Numbered from the stretch's first letter, positions 16,665 through 26,153 are shown. The stretch is 64,000 nt of DNA from Aliivibrio sp. S4MY1 (GCF_028765545.1 NZ_JARACP010000008.1:62001-126000), one strand, 5' to 3'. Translations and numbers: made by a program. The notes: generated from the letters alone by a model not told the origin.

Positions 16665-17672
16665 ATGGCAACAATCAAAGATGTAGCCAAACATGCAAGT
16701 GTCTCAACCTCTACAGTAAGTCATGTTTTAAATAAAACACGCTTTGTCAGTGATGATATTTCTGAGCGAGTAATGACTGCTGTATCAGAGCTTAATTATG
16801 CCCCCTCTGCACTCGCCCGCAGTTTAAAAGTCAATCATACAAAAACCTTTGGCATGTTAGTTACCACCTCTACCAACCCCTTCTTTGGTGAAGTAGTAAA
16901 AGGCGTGGAACGACGCTGTTATGAAATGGGCTATAACCTGATCCTATGCAATACCGAAGGCGATGCAAAACGCGTTCATTCAAGCTTAGACACCCTACTG
17001 CAAAAGCGTGTTGATGGCTTATTGTTAATGTGTACCGAAATTGAAAACCAAGTACTTGAATTATTCTCTCGATACCAAGCTGTACCAACAGTGGTAATGG
17101 ATTGGGGATTAATTGATTTTCCAAGTGACAAAATTCAAGATAACTCCCATCACGGTGGCTATCTAGCAACAAAGCATTTAATTGAACAAGGTCATACTGA
17201 AATTGGTTGTCTAACTGGCCCTCTCAACAAACTACAAGCACAACAACGTTTAAGTGGTTTTGTGCAAGCGATGGAGGAATCAGGATTAGCGATCAATAAA
17301 GAATGGATTGCCTCTGGTGACTTTGAATGTGAAGGTGGAGAGGCCGCTTTTAATGAGCTTCATAGTCGAGGGAAGTTACCTAGCGCACTCTTTGTGTGTA
17401 ATGACATGATGGCAATGGGTGTCATTAATTGCGCGAATAAAAAAGGTATTTCTGTGCCTAATGATCTTTCTATTGTGGGTTATGATGATATTAAAATGGC
17501 TAAATACATTACGCCATCATTAACTACTATCCATCAGCCAAAACATCGATTAGGGCAGCAAGCCGTTGATTCATTATTGGAAAAAATCCAAACCAAATCA
17601 GAAACTAATCATGTAATACAGCTTGAGCCAACTTTAGTCGTGCGTGATAGCGTCAAGCCAATAATCGCTTAA
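16665..17672 (+). CDS. rbsR: Ribose operon repressor RbsR (LacI family)
   Basis: This 335-residue LacI-family repressor has the N-terminal helix-turn-helix and hinge (ATIKDVAKHASVSTSTVSHVLNKTRFVS...ALARSLK) and a periplasmic-binding-protein-like sensor domain (FGMLVTTSTNPFFGEVVKGVERR...NDMMAMGVINCANKKG...VGYDDIKMAKYITPSLTTI). The ribosome binding site AAGGA lies 9 bases upstream. Its place at the end of rbsDACBK and the perfect LacI-type operator before rbsD identify its role: it represses the operon until ribose binds. Confidence 0.95.
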   Translation: MATIKDVAKHASVSTSTVSHVLNKTRFVSDDISERVMTAVSELNYAPSALARSLKVNHTKTFGMLVTTSTNPFFGEVVKGVERRCYEMGYNLILCNTEGDAKRVHSSLDTLLQKRVDGLLLMCTEIENQVLELFSRYQAVPTVVMDWGLIDFPSDKIQDNSHHGGYLATKHLIEQGHTEIGCLTGPLNKLQAQQRLSGFVQAMEESGLAINKEWIASGDFECEGGEAAFNELHSRGKLPSALFVCNDMMAMGVINCANKKGISVPNDLSIVGYDDIKMAKYITPSLTTIHQPKHRLGQQAVDSLLEKIQTKSETNHVIQLEPTLVVRDSVKPIIA

Positions 17673-17695
17673 TCATTTTTCAACAATCCCTCAAA

Positions 17696-17726
17696 GATAG
17701 AGTGCATCTAAAATAAGCACTCTATC
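17696..17726. terminator. Hairpin between convergent rbsR and ligE-like genes
   Basis: GATAGAGTGC (17696-17705) and GCACTCTATC (17717-17726) are perfect 10-bp arms around an 11-base loop. It lies between two converging stop codons. T tracts are poor on both sides, so efficiency as an intrinsic terminator is uncertain. Confidence 0.6.
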
Positions 17727-17727
17727 G

Positions 17728-18582
17728 TTAATACCCTTCTCGCACTGCAAGATATCGTGCAAATTTGGGAATTCCGTTATCTGTATAACCATTATATCGA
17801 TAAGTAATTTGCTGCCCCAACTTTGGCGGCTCTTCTCTTAATGCTTGGGTTAACCCACTACCGATCTTAAATTCTTTTCCATCTGGCATTTTCAATATTA
17901 ATGCCCCAACCATACCTCGATACTTTCCTTTTCCTGCGGTATAGCCAATAACAGTTGCTTCTGCATCCTGATGTTTTTTCAGTTTAATCAGATCATCATG
18001 TCGTCCAGGACGGTATACAGCATCAACTCTTCTCAACATTACCCCTTCCCCTTTTCGTGCTGAAATATCTTCTAATACATCAAACAGCATTTCTTCAGAG
18101 CTTATCGGATGTTGATCTACTAATTTTAAATGTGGGATATCAAGTGCTTTAATCATGGTTGATAATTCATAATACCGTTTTGGAAACATCCCTGCAGAGT
18201 TGGGCAAGTCAAACATCATAAATCGAATGTCTCTCCAAGACGCTTCATCAGGCTCAGAATCAAGCACCGTCCTTGCTACCTTTTGAAAACCACCACGACC
18301 TGCCCATAATTCCCCATCAATAGGATGATCAGGCAAAGGATCGGTAAACCAATCTGGCGCGTGCAATTTGTGTCCTTTTCGAGTTAACAGCTCAGAACCA
18401 GACCAATAAGCCCTTATGCCATCGAGTTTTTCACTCAACCAGTAGGCATCAATATCAACTGGACTCTCATAATTCATCGCCAGTGAAATCGCAATTGTTG
18501 CGGTATTTGGCTCATCTAAAGCAATAACAGGTTGTGAAAGTACCCCCAAAGCAACAAGTGTTGAGAGTTGAACCTTATTCAT
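17728..18582 (-). CDS. ligE: Periplasmic ATP-dependent DNA ligase (LigE type)
   Basis: This 284-residue enzyme is a minimal ATP-dependent DNA ligase. Nucleotidyltransferase motifs are present in order: I EKLDGIR (adenylated lysine 52), III FMMFDLP, IV EGVMLRR, V LIKLKKH, and a C-terminal OB-fold domain (ATVIGYTAGKGKYRGMVGALIL). The N-terminus (MNKVQLSTLVALGVLSQPVIALDEP) is a signal peptide, as in the Lig E class of Vibrio, Haemophilus and Neisseria, so the enzyme is exported. It likely seals nicks in extracellular or incoming DNA. It is divergent from a secreted nuclease gene, which supports a shared role with extracellular DNA. Confidence 0.9.
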   Translation of the reverse strand: MNKVQLSTLVALGVLSQPVIALDEPNTATIAISLAMNYESPVDIDAYWLSEKLDGIRAYWSGSELLTRKGHKLHAPDWFTDPLPDHPIDGELWAGRGGFQKVARTVLDSEPDEASWRDIRFMMFDLPNSAGMFPKRYYELSTMIKALDIPHLKLVDQHPISSEEMLFDVLEDISARKGEGVMLRRVDAVYRPGRHDDLIKLKKHQDAEATVIGYTAGKGKYRGMVGALILKMPDGKEFKIGSGLTQALREEPPKLGQQITYRYNGYTDNGIPKFARYLAVREGY

Positions 18583-18953
18583 TTAATGATCTCCTATATA
18601 CATATAAATAATACAGCTCATTAGCGAGCTATCATTGCACATTATTTATACAACAAAAGAGTTACTCCATAGTTATCCATTTCTCTACGATCCATATCTA
18701 CATTCAATGTAATCTAACCTTAAACAATGCATATTTATTTGCATCCACTCAACAGGACCTGTTTGTATATACACTATTACGATTTTTGTTAGTAAATTGA
18801 CTTCTGCCAAATTTATAGCGTAACGACACTGCTTAGTCTCACATTATTCATGTAAAAGTAATGTTTATAACATATCAATATGAGAGCTTTGAATTATAGA
18901 TAAAGCAAATAAAAAACATCAATTCATATAACATGACTACGGAAAGCAGTGAA
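18583..18953. other. Gene-free gap between ligE-like and nuclease genes
   Basis: These 371 bases are AT-rich and contain the divergent promoters of the two DNA-processing genes. The only structure I see is a short hairpin, AGCTC-GAGCT, near 18614-18629 in the ligase leader. I find no small gene and no clear operator. Confidence 0.4.
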
Positions 18954-21614
18954 ATGAAAAGACCTCAATTAAAAACCTCTATCGCTATGGCTGTTGGCTT
19001 AGCCCTCTCTAGTAATGCATACGCAGAAATTATAATTTCTCAATATGTTGAAGGCGGAAGTTACAATAAATCATTAGAAATTAGTAATACTGGTGACAAC
19101 GCGATATCACTCTCTGGTTACGTACTTAAATCCAAATACAATGGGTTAAACAAATGGAAAAATGATCTCGATTTATCCTCAATTACCTTAGATGCAAAAA
19201 GCGTTTACGTTATTTCAAACAGTAGATCATCTGACTCAATCCTAACCGTAACAAACAGTACTGAAAGCATTGTAAATCACAATGGCGACGAAACTTATAT
19301 GCTGTTTAAAGATGGCGTAGAGCATGATCGAATTGGTATTGATGGCGATGTAGATTGGGGCAAAGATAAGAGTTTTGTTCGAGCAGATTTAACACCTAGC
19401 ACAACGTTTGATGCTGCTATGTGGCTTGAAAAACCAAAAGACAATATTGAAGGCCTTGGTGAATATCAAGAAGGCGTAACGCCACCCCCTGCGTTTGCTT
19501 GTGAAACCAATTCAGGTGCGACTCCAACCTTTACCGAAATTAACCAAATTCAAGGAACAGGCAGTAAATCGCCTCTAGTGACCAGTGGATTTATTTCAGA
19601 AAACGAATACTTCGTTCAAGGTATTGTGACTGCGCGTGGTGAAAGCTTGTTAAAAGGCTTTTATTTACAGGGTTTGAATGATGACTTTGATCCCAACAGC
19701 TCAGAAGGTATCTTCGTAAGCACAGGCAGTGCGCCATCACAAGAGATCCAACCAGGGGCAATTGTGTGCGTAAAAGCCAAGGTTCAAGAATACTATAACC
19801 AAACACAACTAAAGCCTGATACCAATAACTACGTAGTTCAAAGGACTGAATCTCCAGCTAAGGTCAATAAACTTGTTATTAATGAAGGCGAAACATTAGC
19901 AGACGCATTAGAGCGCCATGAAGGAATGAAGGTACAACTCACTTCTCATTCAGACCTGCGTATTACACGAAACTTTAGCTTTGATTATGGTAGCAAGCGT
20001 AACAACATGGTGTTATCTCATGGTGAACCGTTATTCAAGCCAACACAGTTATTTGCTGCAGAAAGCCCTGAAGCCATTGCATTAGCAGAAGAAAATGCAA
20101 AACGCCAAATTACTATTGAATCTGATAACAAAGCCGCGAACGGAAAAGTACCTTACTTCCCTGATTTTGGTACTGATATTGACCAAGATGGCAGTGCGGA
20201 TTCTTACCTACGTTTAGGTGCACGTATTGAAGGCCTAGAAGGTGTTGTTGCTTACTCTTACGGTCAGTACCGTTTAGTTGCCTCAAACACCATCACTCAA
20301 GACAATATCATTACTCAAGCACTTCATGATGATGGTTCAACCCTATTTAACGTTGAGAGAACAGACGAACCAAGTATTGATGATAAAGATTTAACCATCA
20401 CAAGCTTTAACGTATTAAACTACTTCACCTCAGTAGCGACTGGCGGTGATGCAAACCCTACAGGACAAAACCGTGGTGCCGTTAATGCGGATGATTTTGC
20501 TGTTCAACAAGCAAAAATCTTATCGGCACTCGTTGCTATTGATGCCGATATTATTGGTTTAATGGAAGTAGAAAATAATGGCTTTGGTGAAAACAGTGCG
20601 ATTAATGATCTAACCACTGCATTAAATGCACAATTTGAAGATGAAGAAGATCACTACAAATACGTTGAGATTAAAAGCAAAGACAAGTACCAAGGCGAAT
20701 ACTTAGGCTCAGATGCCATTATGGTTGCCCTGCTTTACCGTCCAAGTGAAGTGAAACTCAAAGGCAAAGCACGTGTTATCAAAACACCAGAACAACACAT
20801 TGCCGAAAATACCATTACTCGAGACAACAATGGCACCATTGAATTTAACCCTGCTTATGACAAATACCAGCGTCATAGCCTAGTGCAAGAATTCATGGTT
20901 AAAGAAGCCAAAGAGCCATTAACCGTCGTGGTTAATCATCTAAAATCAAAAGGCTCTGAATGTATCGAGCAATGGCAGAATTTTGAAGAAGACAACGACC
21001 CAGCCGACCTACAAGGTAACTGTAACCGCTTTAGAGTATCCGCAGCGAAAGCCATTGGTGATGATCTTGAAACCGTTAAAGGCGATATTCTAATCCTAGG
21101 TGATATGAACGCCTATGGCATGGAAGATCCCCTACTAACACTAACCGATTACAGCCAAGAGAAATACAACCGAGATATCTTTACTGCAGCTTACACCACA
21201 CTCGGTACAGATAAAGAAGGTAACCCACTCCCTTATGAAGAAACGGGCAGCCAAATAACCCAAGGTTATGGTTATATCAACCTAAACACACACCTACATG
21301 GCACAGAGACCTTCTCTTACACCTACTCTGGTGAATTAGGTAATCTTGACCACGCCTTAGCCAATGAATCACTGGTTGAACGTATTACTGAAATTGAAGA
21401 TTGGCACATTAATGCAGCAGAAAGTAATTTATTTGAATACAGCCCGAAATACACGGGGGACATGGCGAAATACAATGACATGTATTCAGCATCCGACCAT
21501 GATCCTATCGTAATTTCACTCGAGTATGAAAAAGCAGCATCATTTAACTTTTTTGCGCTGGCTTCATTGTTTGGGTTTGGTTTCTTACGCAGAAAACTCT
21601 CTAAACAAAAATAG
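18954..21614 (+). CDS. xds: Extracellular nuclease, ExeM/NucH family (Xds-like)
   Basis: This secreted DNase degrades extracellular DNA. I start at ATG 18954 (GGAAAG upstream, clean signal peptide MKRPQLKTSIAMAVGLALSSNAYA); an ATG 7 codons earlier adds a polar head. The 886 residues hold an N-terminal lamin-tail domain (YVEGGSYNKSLEISNTGDN), a nucleic-acid-binding OB-like middle, and an endonuclease/exonuclease/phosphatase domain with LTITSFNVLNYF, IIGLMEVENNG, VVVNHLKSKG, LGDMNAYG and ASDHDPIVISL. The C-terminus is a helix plus LRRK tail like the GlyGly-CTERM rhombosortase signal, but the GG is missing (AASFNFFALAS). It is the counterpart of V. cholerae Xds, inferred from domain layout and length. 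Confidence 0.92.
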   Translation: MKRPQLKTSIAMAVGLALSSNAYAEIIISQYVEGGSYNKSLEISNTGDNAISLSGYVLKSKYNGLNKWKNDLDLSSITLDAKSVYVISNSRSSDSILTVTNSTESIVNHNGDETYMLFKDGVEHDRIGIDGDVDWGKDKSFVRADLTPSTTFDAAMWLEKPKDNIEGLGEYQEGVTPPPAFACETNSGATPTFTEINQIQGTGSKSPLVTSGFISENEYFVQGIVTARGESLLKGFYLQGLNDDFDPNSSEGIFVSTGSAPSQEIQPGAIVCVKAKVQEYYNQTQLKPDTNNYVVQRTESPAKVNKLVINEGETLADALERHEGMKVQLTSHSDLRITRNFSFDYGSKRNNMVLSHGEPLFKPTQLFAAESPEAIALAEENAKRQITIESDNKAANGKVPYFPDFGTDIDQDGSADSYLRLGARIEGLEGVVAYSYGQYRLVASNTITQDNIITQALHDDGSTLFNVERTDEPSIDDKDLTITSFNVLNYFTSVATGGDANPTGQNRGAVNADDFAVQQAKILSALVAIDADIIGLMEVENNGFGENSAINDLTTALNAQFEDEEDHYKYVEIKSKDKYQGEYLGSDAIMVALLYRPSEVKLKGKARVIKTPEQHIAENTITRDNNGTIEFNPAYDKYQRHSLVQEFMVKEAKEPLTVVVNHLKSKGSECIEQWQNFEEDNDPADLQGNCNRFRVSAAKAIGDDLETVKGDILILGDMNAYGMEDPLLTLTDYSQEKYNRDIFTAAYTTLGTDKEGNPLPYEETGSQITQGYGYINLNTHLHGTETFSYTYSGELGNLDHALANESLVERITEIEDWHINAAESNLFEYSPKYTGDMAKYNDMYSASDHDPIVISLEYEKAASFNFFALASLFGFGFLRRKLSKQK

Positions 21615-21634
21615 TACCAAGACTTAAAATAACA

Positions 21635-21681
21635 AAGGGTGGCGACTGTATTTTATTTATACAACGGCACCCTTTTTATTA
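21635..21681 (+). terminator. Terminator of the nuclease gene
   Basis: AAGGGTG and CACCCTT form the outer stem, TGTAT and ATACA an inner stem, with T5 after the hairpin. It lies 20 bases past the nuclease stop codon. Confidence 0.8.
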
Positions 21682-21694
21682 GAGTTAACTTTTA

Positions 21695-21729
21695 TAATAT
21701 CAATGTAACTAATTAGATGGTCTATTTAT
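21695..21729. repeat. 35-bp dispersed repeat, copy 2
   Basis: This matches 7173-7207 at 32 of 35 positions in the same orientation. It overlaps the stop codon (21726-21728) of the minus-strand MATE gene, just as copy 1 abuts the helicase stop codon. Confidence 0.8.
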
Positions 21730-23195
21730 CCCGACAGAGAGGGATGATCTAACTTTTCCTTATTCTCAACACCACTTTGCATAATCACTGCATCGTTATT
21801 ACAAAATGGTGTCATGGTTACCGTAATATCCCCTAAAGTATCCTCAGACGAAACGGCTTTGCAATGCTCTTTAACCATATAAGAAACATGAATTTTTAAT
21901 ACCAAAATACTGATAATACCAAACACAATATTACCTAGAGCTTGTCCATAAAGAACACCAATGCCGCCATACCACTGCGCCCCAAAATAAACGAATGGCA
22001 AAGTACCAATAGTGGCTTTACTTAAATTTAGTGCCGTTGAATACAATGGCTTGCCTAAATTATTAAAAGACGTATTCGCAACAAACATGGCACCATTAAA
22101 AATGAAAGTAATAGCAACCACGGTACAGAATGTCGTCATAATAAGAGCAGCATCGTCCACCAAGCTAAACCAAGCAATAATTTGATCTTGAAGTAGGTAC
22201 AAAATCAAAGAAACGAAGACACAATAAACCGATGAAAATAATAATGAATTTCTTAAGGTCTCTTTTACTCTATCGACTCGTTTAGCACCGTAATTTTGTC
22301 CAATAATAGGTCCAACAGCACCTGACATAGCAAAAATCACAGCGAACGTTACAGGGATTAATCGGCCAATAACGGCGAAACCAGCCACAAAATCTTCACC
22401 AAATGGCGCAAGTGTCGAGGTCACTATCGCATTTCCAATTGGCGTTGCGGTATTGGTAATAATTGCCGGGATCGCAATAGTAAATATGGCGGGCGTATGA
22501 TGTTTGATGTCTTTCCATTGAGGTAGTGTGACCAATTTATGAGTCACGATTAATGGATAGAGTGAGAAAATTAAAACCGTCAAACGTGAAATAACAGAAG
22601 CAATCGCAGCCCCTTCCACATTCATGTTAAAACCAAAGATAAAGATAGGATCAAGTACTGCATTCACAAGACCGCCATAAAGCGTTGCAAGCATAGAACG
22701 CTTCGCATCACCAACAGCCCTTAAGCCTGCCCCAGCAGCCATTGCTATCGCGATAATAGGCGTACTTGGTAATAAAATAGAAAGGTACGCTTGTGCTCGC
22801 TCTGCCACTACTCCTTTTGCCCCTATCATTGCAAGCAACTCAGGAATAAAGCAGAACATGATGATGGTAACAATACTATTTACAATAAAAGCGATAACTA
22901 AAGTACTTGAAGCCAGCTGTTTTGCTCTATCATTTTCTTTTGCTCCTAATGCCTTAGAAACAAGAGCTCCCATTGCAATGGATGAGCCAATAGAAACAGA
23001 AGTAGAAAAGAAAATAATTGTCCCAGCAAACCCGATAGCCGCCGCTAACTCAACCTGCCCCAGCATACTAATGAAAAACATATCGAGTAAATCAACAACA
23101 AACAATGCCATTAATCCGATAGAAGCCGTTCCCGACATCACCAATATATGACGCATTGTAGAGCCCTGAACAAATTTCGCCGATTGATCACTCAC
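21726..23195 (-). CDS. MATE family efflux transporter
   Basis: This 489-residue membrane protein has about 12 transmembrane segments in two related halves. It fits the MATE family of cation-coupled multidrug exporters: GTASIGLMALFVVDLLDMFFISMLGQVELAAAIGFAGTI near the start and the second-half FAVIFAMSGAVGPIIGQNYGAKRVDRV. The polar C-terminal tail of about 40 residues (with CNNDAVIMQSGVENKEKLDHPSLSG) is longer than usual. The gene stands alone on the minus strand. Substrates cannot be predicted. Confidence 0.9.
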   Translation of the reverse strand: MSDQSAKFVQGSTMRHILVMSGTASIGLMALFVVDLLDMFFISMLGQVELAAAIGFAGTIIFFSTSVSIGSSIAMGALVSKALGAKENDRAKQLASSTLVIAFIVNSIVTIIMFCFIPELLAMIGAKGVVAERAQAYLSILLPSTPIIAIAMAAGAGLRAVGDAKRSMLATLYGGLVNAVLDPIFIFGFNMNVEGAAIASVISRLTVLIFSLYPLIVTHKLVTLPQWKDIKHHTPAIFTIAIPAIITNTATPIGNAIVTSTLAPFGEDFVAGFAVIGRLIPVTFAVIFAMSGAVGPIIGQNYGAKRVDRVKETLRNSLLFSSVYCVFVSLILYLLQDQIIAWFSLVDDAALIMTTFCTVVAITFIFNGAMFVANTSFNNLGKPLYSTALNLSKATIGTLPFVYFGAQWYGGIGVLYGQALGNIVFGIISILVLKIHVSYMVKEHCKAVSSEDTLGDITVTMTPFCNNDAVIMQSGVENKEKLDHPSLSG

Positions 23196-23243
23196 TCATC
23201 TTCTCCAATTACTGAAATAATTCTCAATACAATTTAAGCCTAT

Positions 23244-23272
23244 AAAAAAACCACACCAATGTGTGGTTTTTT
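23244..23272. terminator. Bidirectional terminator
   Basis: CCACAC and GTGTGG close on CAAT, flanked by A7 and T6. It terminates the coiled-coil protein gene (minus strand) 15 bases past its stop codon and precedes the MATE gene. Confidence 0.92.
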
Positions 23273-23287
23273 ATTCGAGAAAAGTAC

Positions 23288-24034
23288 TTACATTCCTAAA
23301 TCTTCGCTAATACGATCGATCTCTTTAATGTCCATCTGTAATAATTGAAGTTCATCATTATATTGTGCAATCTGTTTTTTTGCCTCTTCTTGACGCTTAC
23401 ATACGTCCGATTTCACATCCCAACTTTTGCCTTCCAAATACACAGCACAATCTTTAGCAAGTTGCTTCTCATTAGCCCCTGTCACTTCAATTTTTACTTC
23501 TAGATCACCCGCTTCTTCTTTTAACTGTAGCTGACGCTGAAATAACTGCTTTGCACGAGAAAGCATCGTAAGCTGCAAATCAACTTGATTGCTCAACGTC
23601 GTGATTTGCTTATCTTGCTCTTCTACCTGCATTTCAAGTGATGCTTTTTGAGACGTTAATGCCCCTACACTTTTACTTAGTGACGAGCGCTTATCAGCTT
23701 CCGTTGTAAGTAATTGCGTTTTTTCAACATCATGCTCTTTTTGCTGCGCTTCTAACGCTTGTTCCTTCTCTTTTGAGATCAGGATATCAAGCTCTGCACT
23801 TTTCTCATTTGCTTGCTTTAATTCAGTTTGATATTGCTTGGTTTTCGCTTCTAGCTGAGTATAAGCCGCAGACCATTTATTATCAGACAGACTCGAACCA
23901 ATGAGACCACCCGTAATCGCACCAATGATTAAGGTAACCCCAGCAACCCAATGACTTGTTTTTGATTTTTCTTCAATAATGATAACGTCTTCGTCATGAT
24001 CGTCAGTCGTTCTGGTTTGATTTTCTACACTCAC
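23288..24034 (-). CDS. Membrane-anchored coiled-coil protein, function unknown
   Basis: This 248-residue protein has an acidic cytoplasmic N-terminus (residues 1-28), one transmembrane helix (about 29-49, WVAGVTLIIGAITGGLIGSSL) and then a long coiled coil (about 55-175, rich in glutamine, glutamate and lysine). A C-terminal segment holds two cysteines (DCAVYLEGKSWDVKSDVC). The architecture resembles Vibrio proteins sometimes labelled chromosome-partitioning, but there is no ATPase motif, so I would not use that name. It may act as a periplasmic spacer or scaffold. Confidence 0.6.
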   Translation of the reverse strand: MSVENQTRTTDDHDEDVIIIEEKSKTSHWVAGVTLIIGAITGGLIGSSLSDNKWSAAYTQLEAKTKQYQTELKQANEKSAELDILISKEKEQALEAQQKEHDVEKTQLLTTEADKRSSLSKSVGALTSQKASLEMQVEEQDKQITTLSNQVDLQLTMLSRAKQLFQRQLQLKEEAGDLEVKIEVTGANEKQLAKDCAVYLEGKSWDVKSDVCKRQEEAKKQIAQYNDELQLLQMDIKEIDRISEDLGM

Positions 24035-24114
24035 GCATTAACCTCAAGCATTCATATATAAACAATAGATAGTATAGATGCATACTCTACACATTTTATA
24101 AGTAACAAAACAGT

Positions 24115-24273
24115 TTATCGGATCAGTTCTGAAATCATGATATATGCCACATAAATAACAACACCAAACACTGACGTATAAACCACCGATTTTTGAATTT
24201 TTTCATTTGCTCTGTATTTAAACAATAGTGCCGAAAGAGCAAACAATAAAATAATGACAGCAACTCGTAACAT
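24115..24273 (-). CDS. Small two-helix membrane protein (52 residues)
   Basis: The frame starts at ATG 24273 with GAGGTG 4 bases upstream. The product has two hydrophobic helices (MLRVAVIILLFALSALLF and VVYTSVFGVVIYVAYIMI) joined by the basic loop KYRANEKIQKS. A good ribosome binding site and clear membrane-protein composition support a real gene. It is upstream of, and on the same strand as, the coiled-coil protein gene. I do not recognise a family. Confidence 0.65.
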   Translation of the reverse strand: MLRVAVIILLFALSALLFKYRANEKIQKSVVYTSVFGVVIYVAYIMISELIR

Positions 24274-24472
24274 AGTACACCTCGCTTTTCTTATACTTTA
24301 GCACATTTTTACACTCTAAATACTTGAGTTATCGTTGTTATTTTGAACAAAGAAACCGTTTTCGATCAATTTTTATCTATTTTGTAAATAAAATGCATGA
24401 CAAAAAAATGTGACTTGTCTAACATACTCAACTTAGCTACTACGTAGCTTACAATTTGTTGATCCGATGAAG

Positions 24473-24675
24473 ACTGCAGGAGAGCGGCAACGCCATTTTT
24501 GGCAACGCCCACCGAAGAAGTAAATCTTTCAGGTGCCTAGTTCATTTTTTATGAATAAGGTGAGGACTGTAGTTGGAGGAATCTCTGGAGAGAGCCGTTA
24601 AATCGGCCGCCGAAGGAGCAAGCCGTTATCTGAAAAATGATAACGGTGAAACTCTCAGGCAAAAGGACAGAGGAG
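24473..24675 (+). ncRNA. Tandem glycine riboswitch
   Basis: Two glycine aptamers in series precede the AGCS symporter gene. Aptamer 1: P1 ACTGCAG (24473-24479) pairs with CTGTAGT (24567-24573), and the conserved core ACCGAAGAAGTAAATCTTTCAGGT lies at about 24510-24534. Aptamer 2: P1 TCTCTG (24582-24587) pairs with CAGAGG (24668-24673), with GCCGAAGGAGCAA and ACTCTCAGGCAAAAGGAC. The layout is that of the well-studied V. cholerae VCI-II element upstream of the same kind of gene. A TTCTCCT stretch near 24743 can pair with AGGAGAA at 24672-24678, suggesting how ligand binding changes the downstream structure. Glycine should switch the symporter on. Confidence 0.95.
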
Positions 24676-24776
24676 AAAGTGATCCGATTAATCTCGGCTC
24701 TATACTATTGCCTATTTTTTAGTTTTAGTACACCACTCTCTCTTCTCCTTTCTATATGTTTTATTAAGGGGAAACC

Positions 24777-26153
24777 ATGAACACTTTTCACAATACGCTT
24801 GTTACTATCGATAACTTCATTTGGGGTCCACCTCTATTGATCTTATTAGTGGGTACAGGTATCTACTTTACGTTTCGACTTCGTATTTTCCAACTTCGTC
24901 ACTTACCGACTGCACTAAAAATGGTCTTCTCAAAAGAAGAAAATCAAAGTACAGGAAAAGGTGATGTCTCTAGTTTTGCTGCATTATGCACCGCCCTGTC
25001 TGCCACTATTGGTACGGGCAATATTGTAGGTGTTGCTACCGCAATAAAAATGGGTGGACCTGGTGCTCTATTTTGGATGTGGCTTGCTGCCGTATTTGGA
25101 ATGGCCACAAAATACGCTGAGTGTTTATTAGCGGTAAAATTCAGAAAAACAGACAGCAATGGCCAGATGATCGGTGGCCCTATGTACTACATCGAGTACG
25201 GCATGGGTAATAAGTGGCTAGCTAAATTGTTTGCCCTATTTGCTTTAGGCGTTGCCTGTTTTGGTATTGGTACTTTCCCACAAATTAACGCGATTGTTGA
25301 TTCAGCTCACCTCACAATGAATGCGCCTGCATGGTTAACTGGCGGCATCCTTACGGTTCTTGTTGCCGTTGTAACGCTTGGCGGCATTCAATCTATTGCG
25401 AAAGTAGCAGAAAAAGTTGTTCCAACCATGGCGGTTATTTATGTTGTGTCGTGTGCTTCGGTATTATTATTCCAAGCTGAAGCTCTACCTGCAGCCTTTC
25501 AATTAGTCATTTCATCCGCCTTTACAGGTACAGCAGCAACGGGTGGCTTTATCGGTGCGTCTATCATGCTTGCTATTCAGTCGGGTGTAGCACGTGGTGT
25601 GTTCTCAAACGAATCAGGTCTTGGTAGTGCTCCTATCGCTGCCGCTGCCGCAAAAACGGATTCTTGTGTAAAGCAAGGCCTTGTTTCAATGACTGGTACC
25701 TTCTTTGATACTGTGATCATTTGTACTATGACAGGGTTAACCTTAGTCGTTACTGGTGTTTGGCAAGGGGATTCTGCTGGTGCATTAATGACAACTCAAG
25801 CATTTGCTATTGGTCTAGGCTCTGAACAACTAGGCCCTTACCTAGTATCGATTGGATTAATGTTTTTTGCCTTTACCACTATTTTAGGTTGGAACTATTA
25901 TGGTGAGCGCTGTGTAACCTATTTATTTGGTACTAAAAGCGTTCTCCCATATAAAATTATCTTTATAGCTTTAGTCGCATCCGGCGCTTATATGCACCTA
26001 GATACTATTTGGGTGATTGCAGATATTGTTAATGGTTTGATGGCTATTCCAAACTTAATTGGTTTAATCGCCTTGCGTCACATTATCATTGAAGAAACTC
26101 AACTTTTCTTTAGTAAACAAAAAAATGGCACCAAAGAAGTTGTATATAATTAA
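24777..26153 (+). CDS. Sodium:glycine/alanine symporter (AGCS family)
   Basis: This 458-residue membrane protein of the alanine/glycine:cation symporter family has about 11 transmembrane segments. Family signatures are GPPLLILLVGTGIYFTFRLRIFQ near the start, CTALSATIGTGNIVGVATAIKMGGPGALFWMW, and GVARGVFSNESGLGSAPIAAAAAKTD. It imports small neutral amino acids with sodium. The tandem glycine riboswitch upstream argues that glycine is its main substrate, with import used for glycine catabolism when glycine is plentiful. The ribosome binding site AAGGGG lies 6 bases before ATG. Confidence 0.93.
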   Translation: MNTFHNTLVTIDNFIWGPPLLILLVGTGIYFTFRLRIFQLRHLPTALKMVFSKEENQSTGKGDVSSFAALCTALSATIGTGNIVGVATAIKMGGPGALFWMWLAAVFGMATKYAECLLAVKFRKTDSNGQMIGGPMYYIEYGMGNKWLAKLFALFALGVACFGIGTFPQINAIVDSAHLTMNAPAWLTGGILTVLVAVVTLGGIQSIAKVAEKVVPTMAVIYVVSCASVLLFQAEALPAAFQLVISSAFTGTAATGGFIGASIMLAIQSGVARGVFSNESGLGSAPIAAAAAKTDSCVKQGLVSMTGTFFDTVIICTMTGLTLVVTGVWQGDSAGALMTTQAFAIGLGSEQLGPYLVSIGLMFFAFTTILGWNYYGERCVTYLFGTKSVLPYKIIFIALVASGAYMHLDTIWVIADIVNGLMAIPNLIGLIALRHIIIEETQLFFSKQKNGTKEVVYN

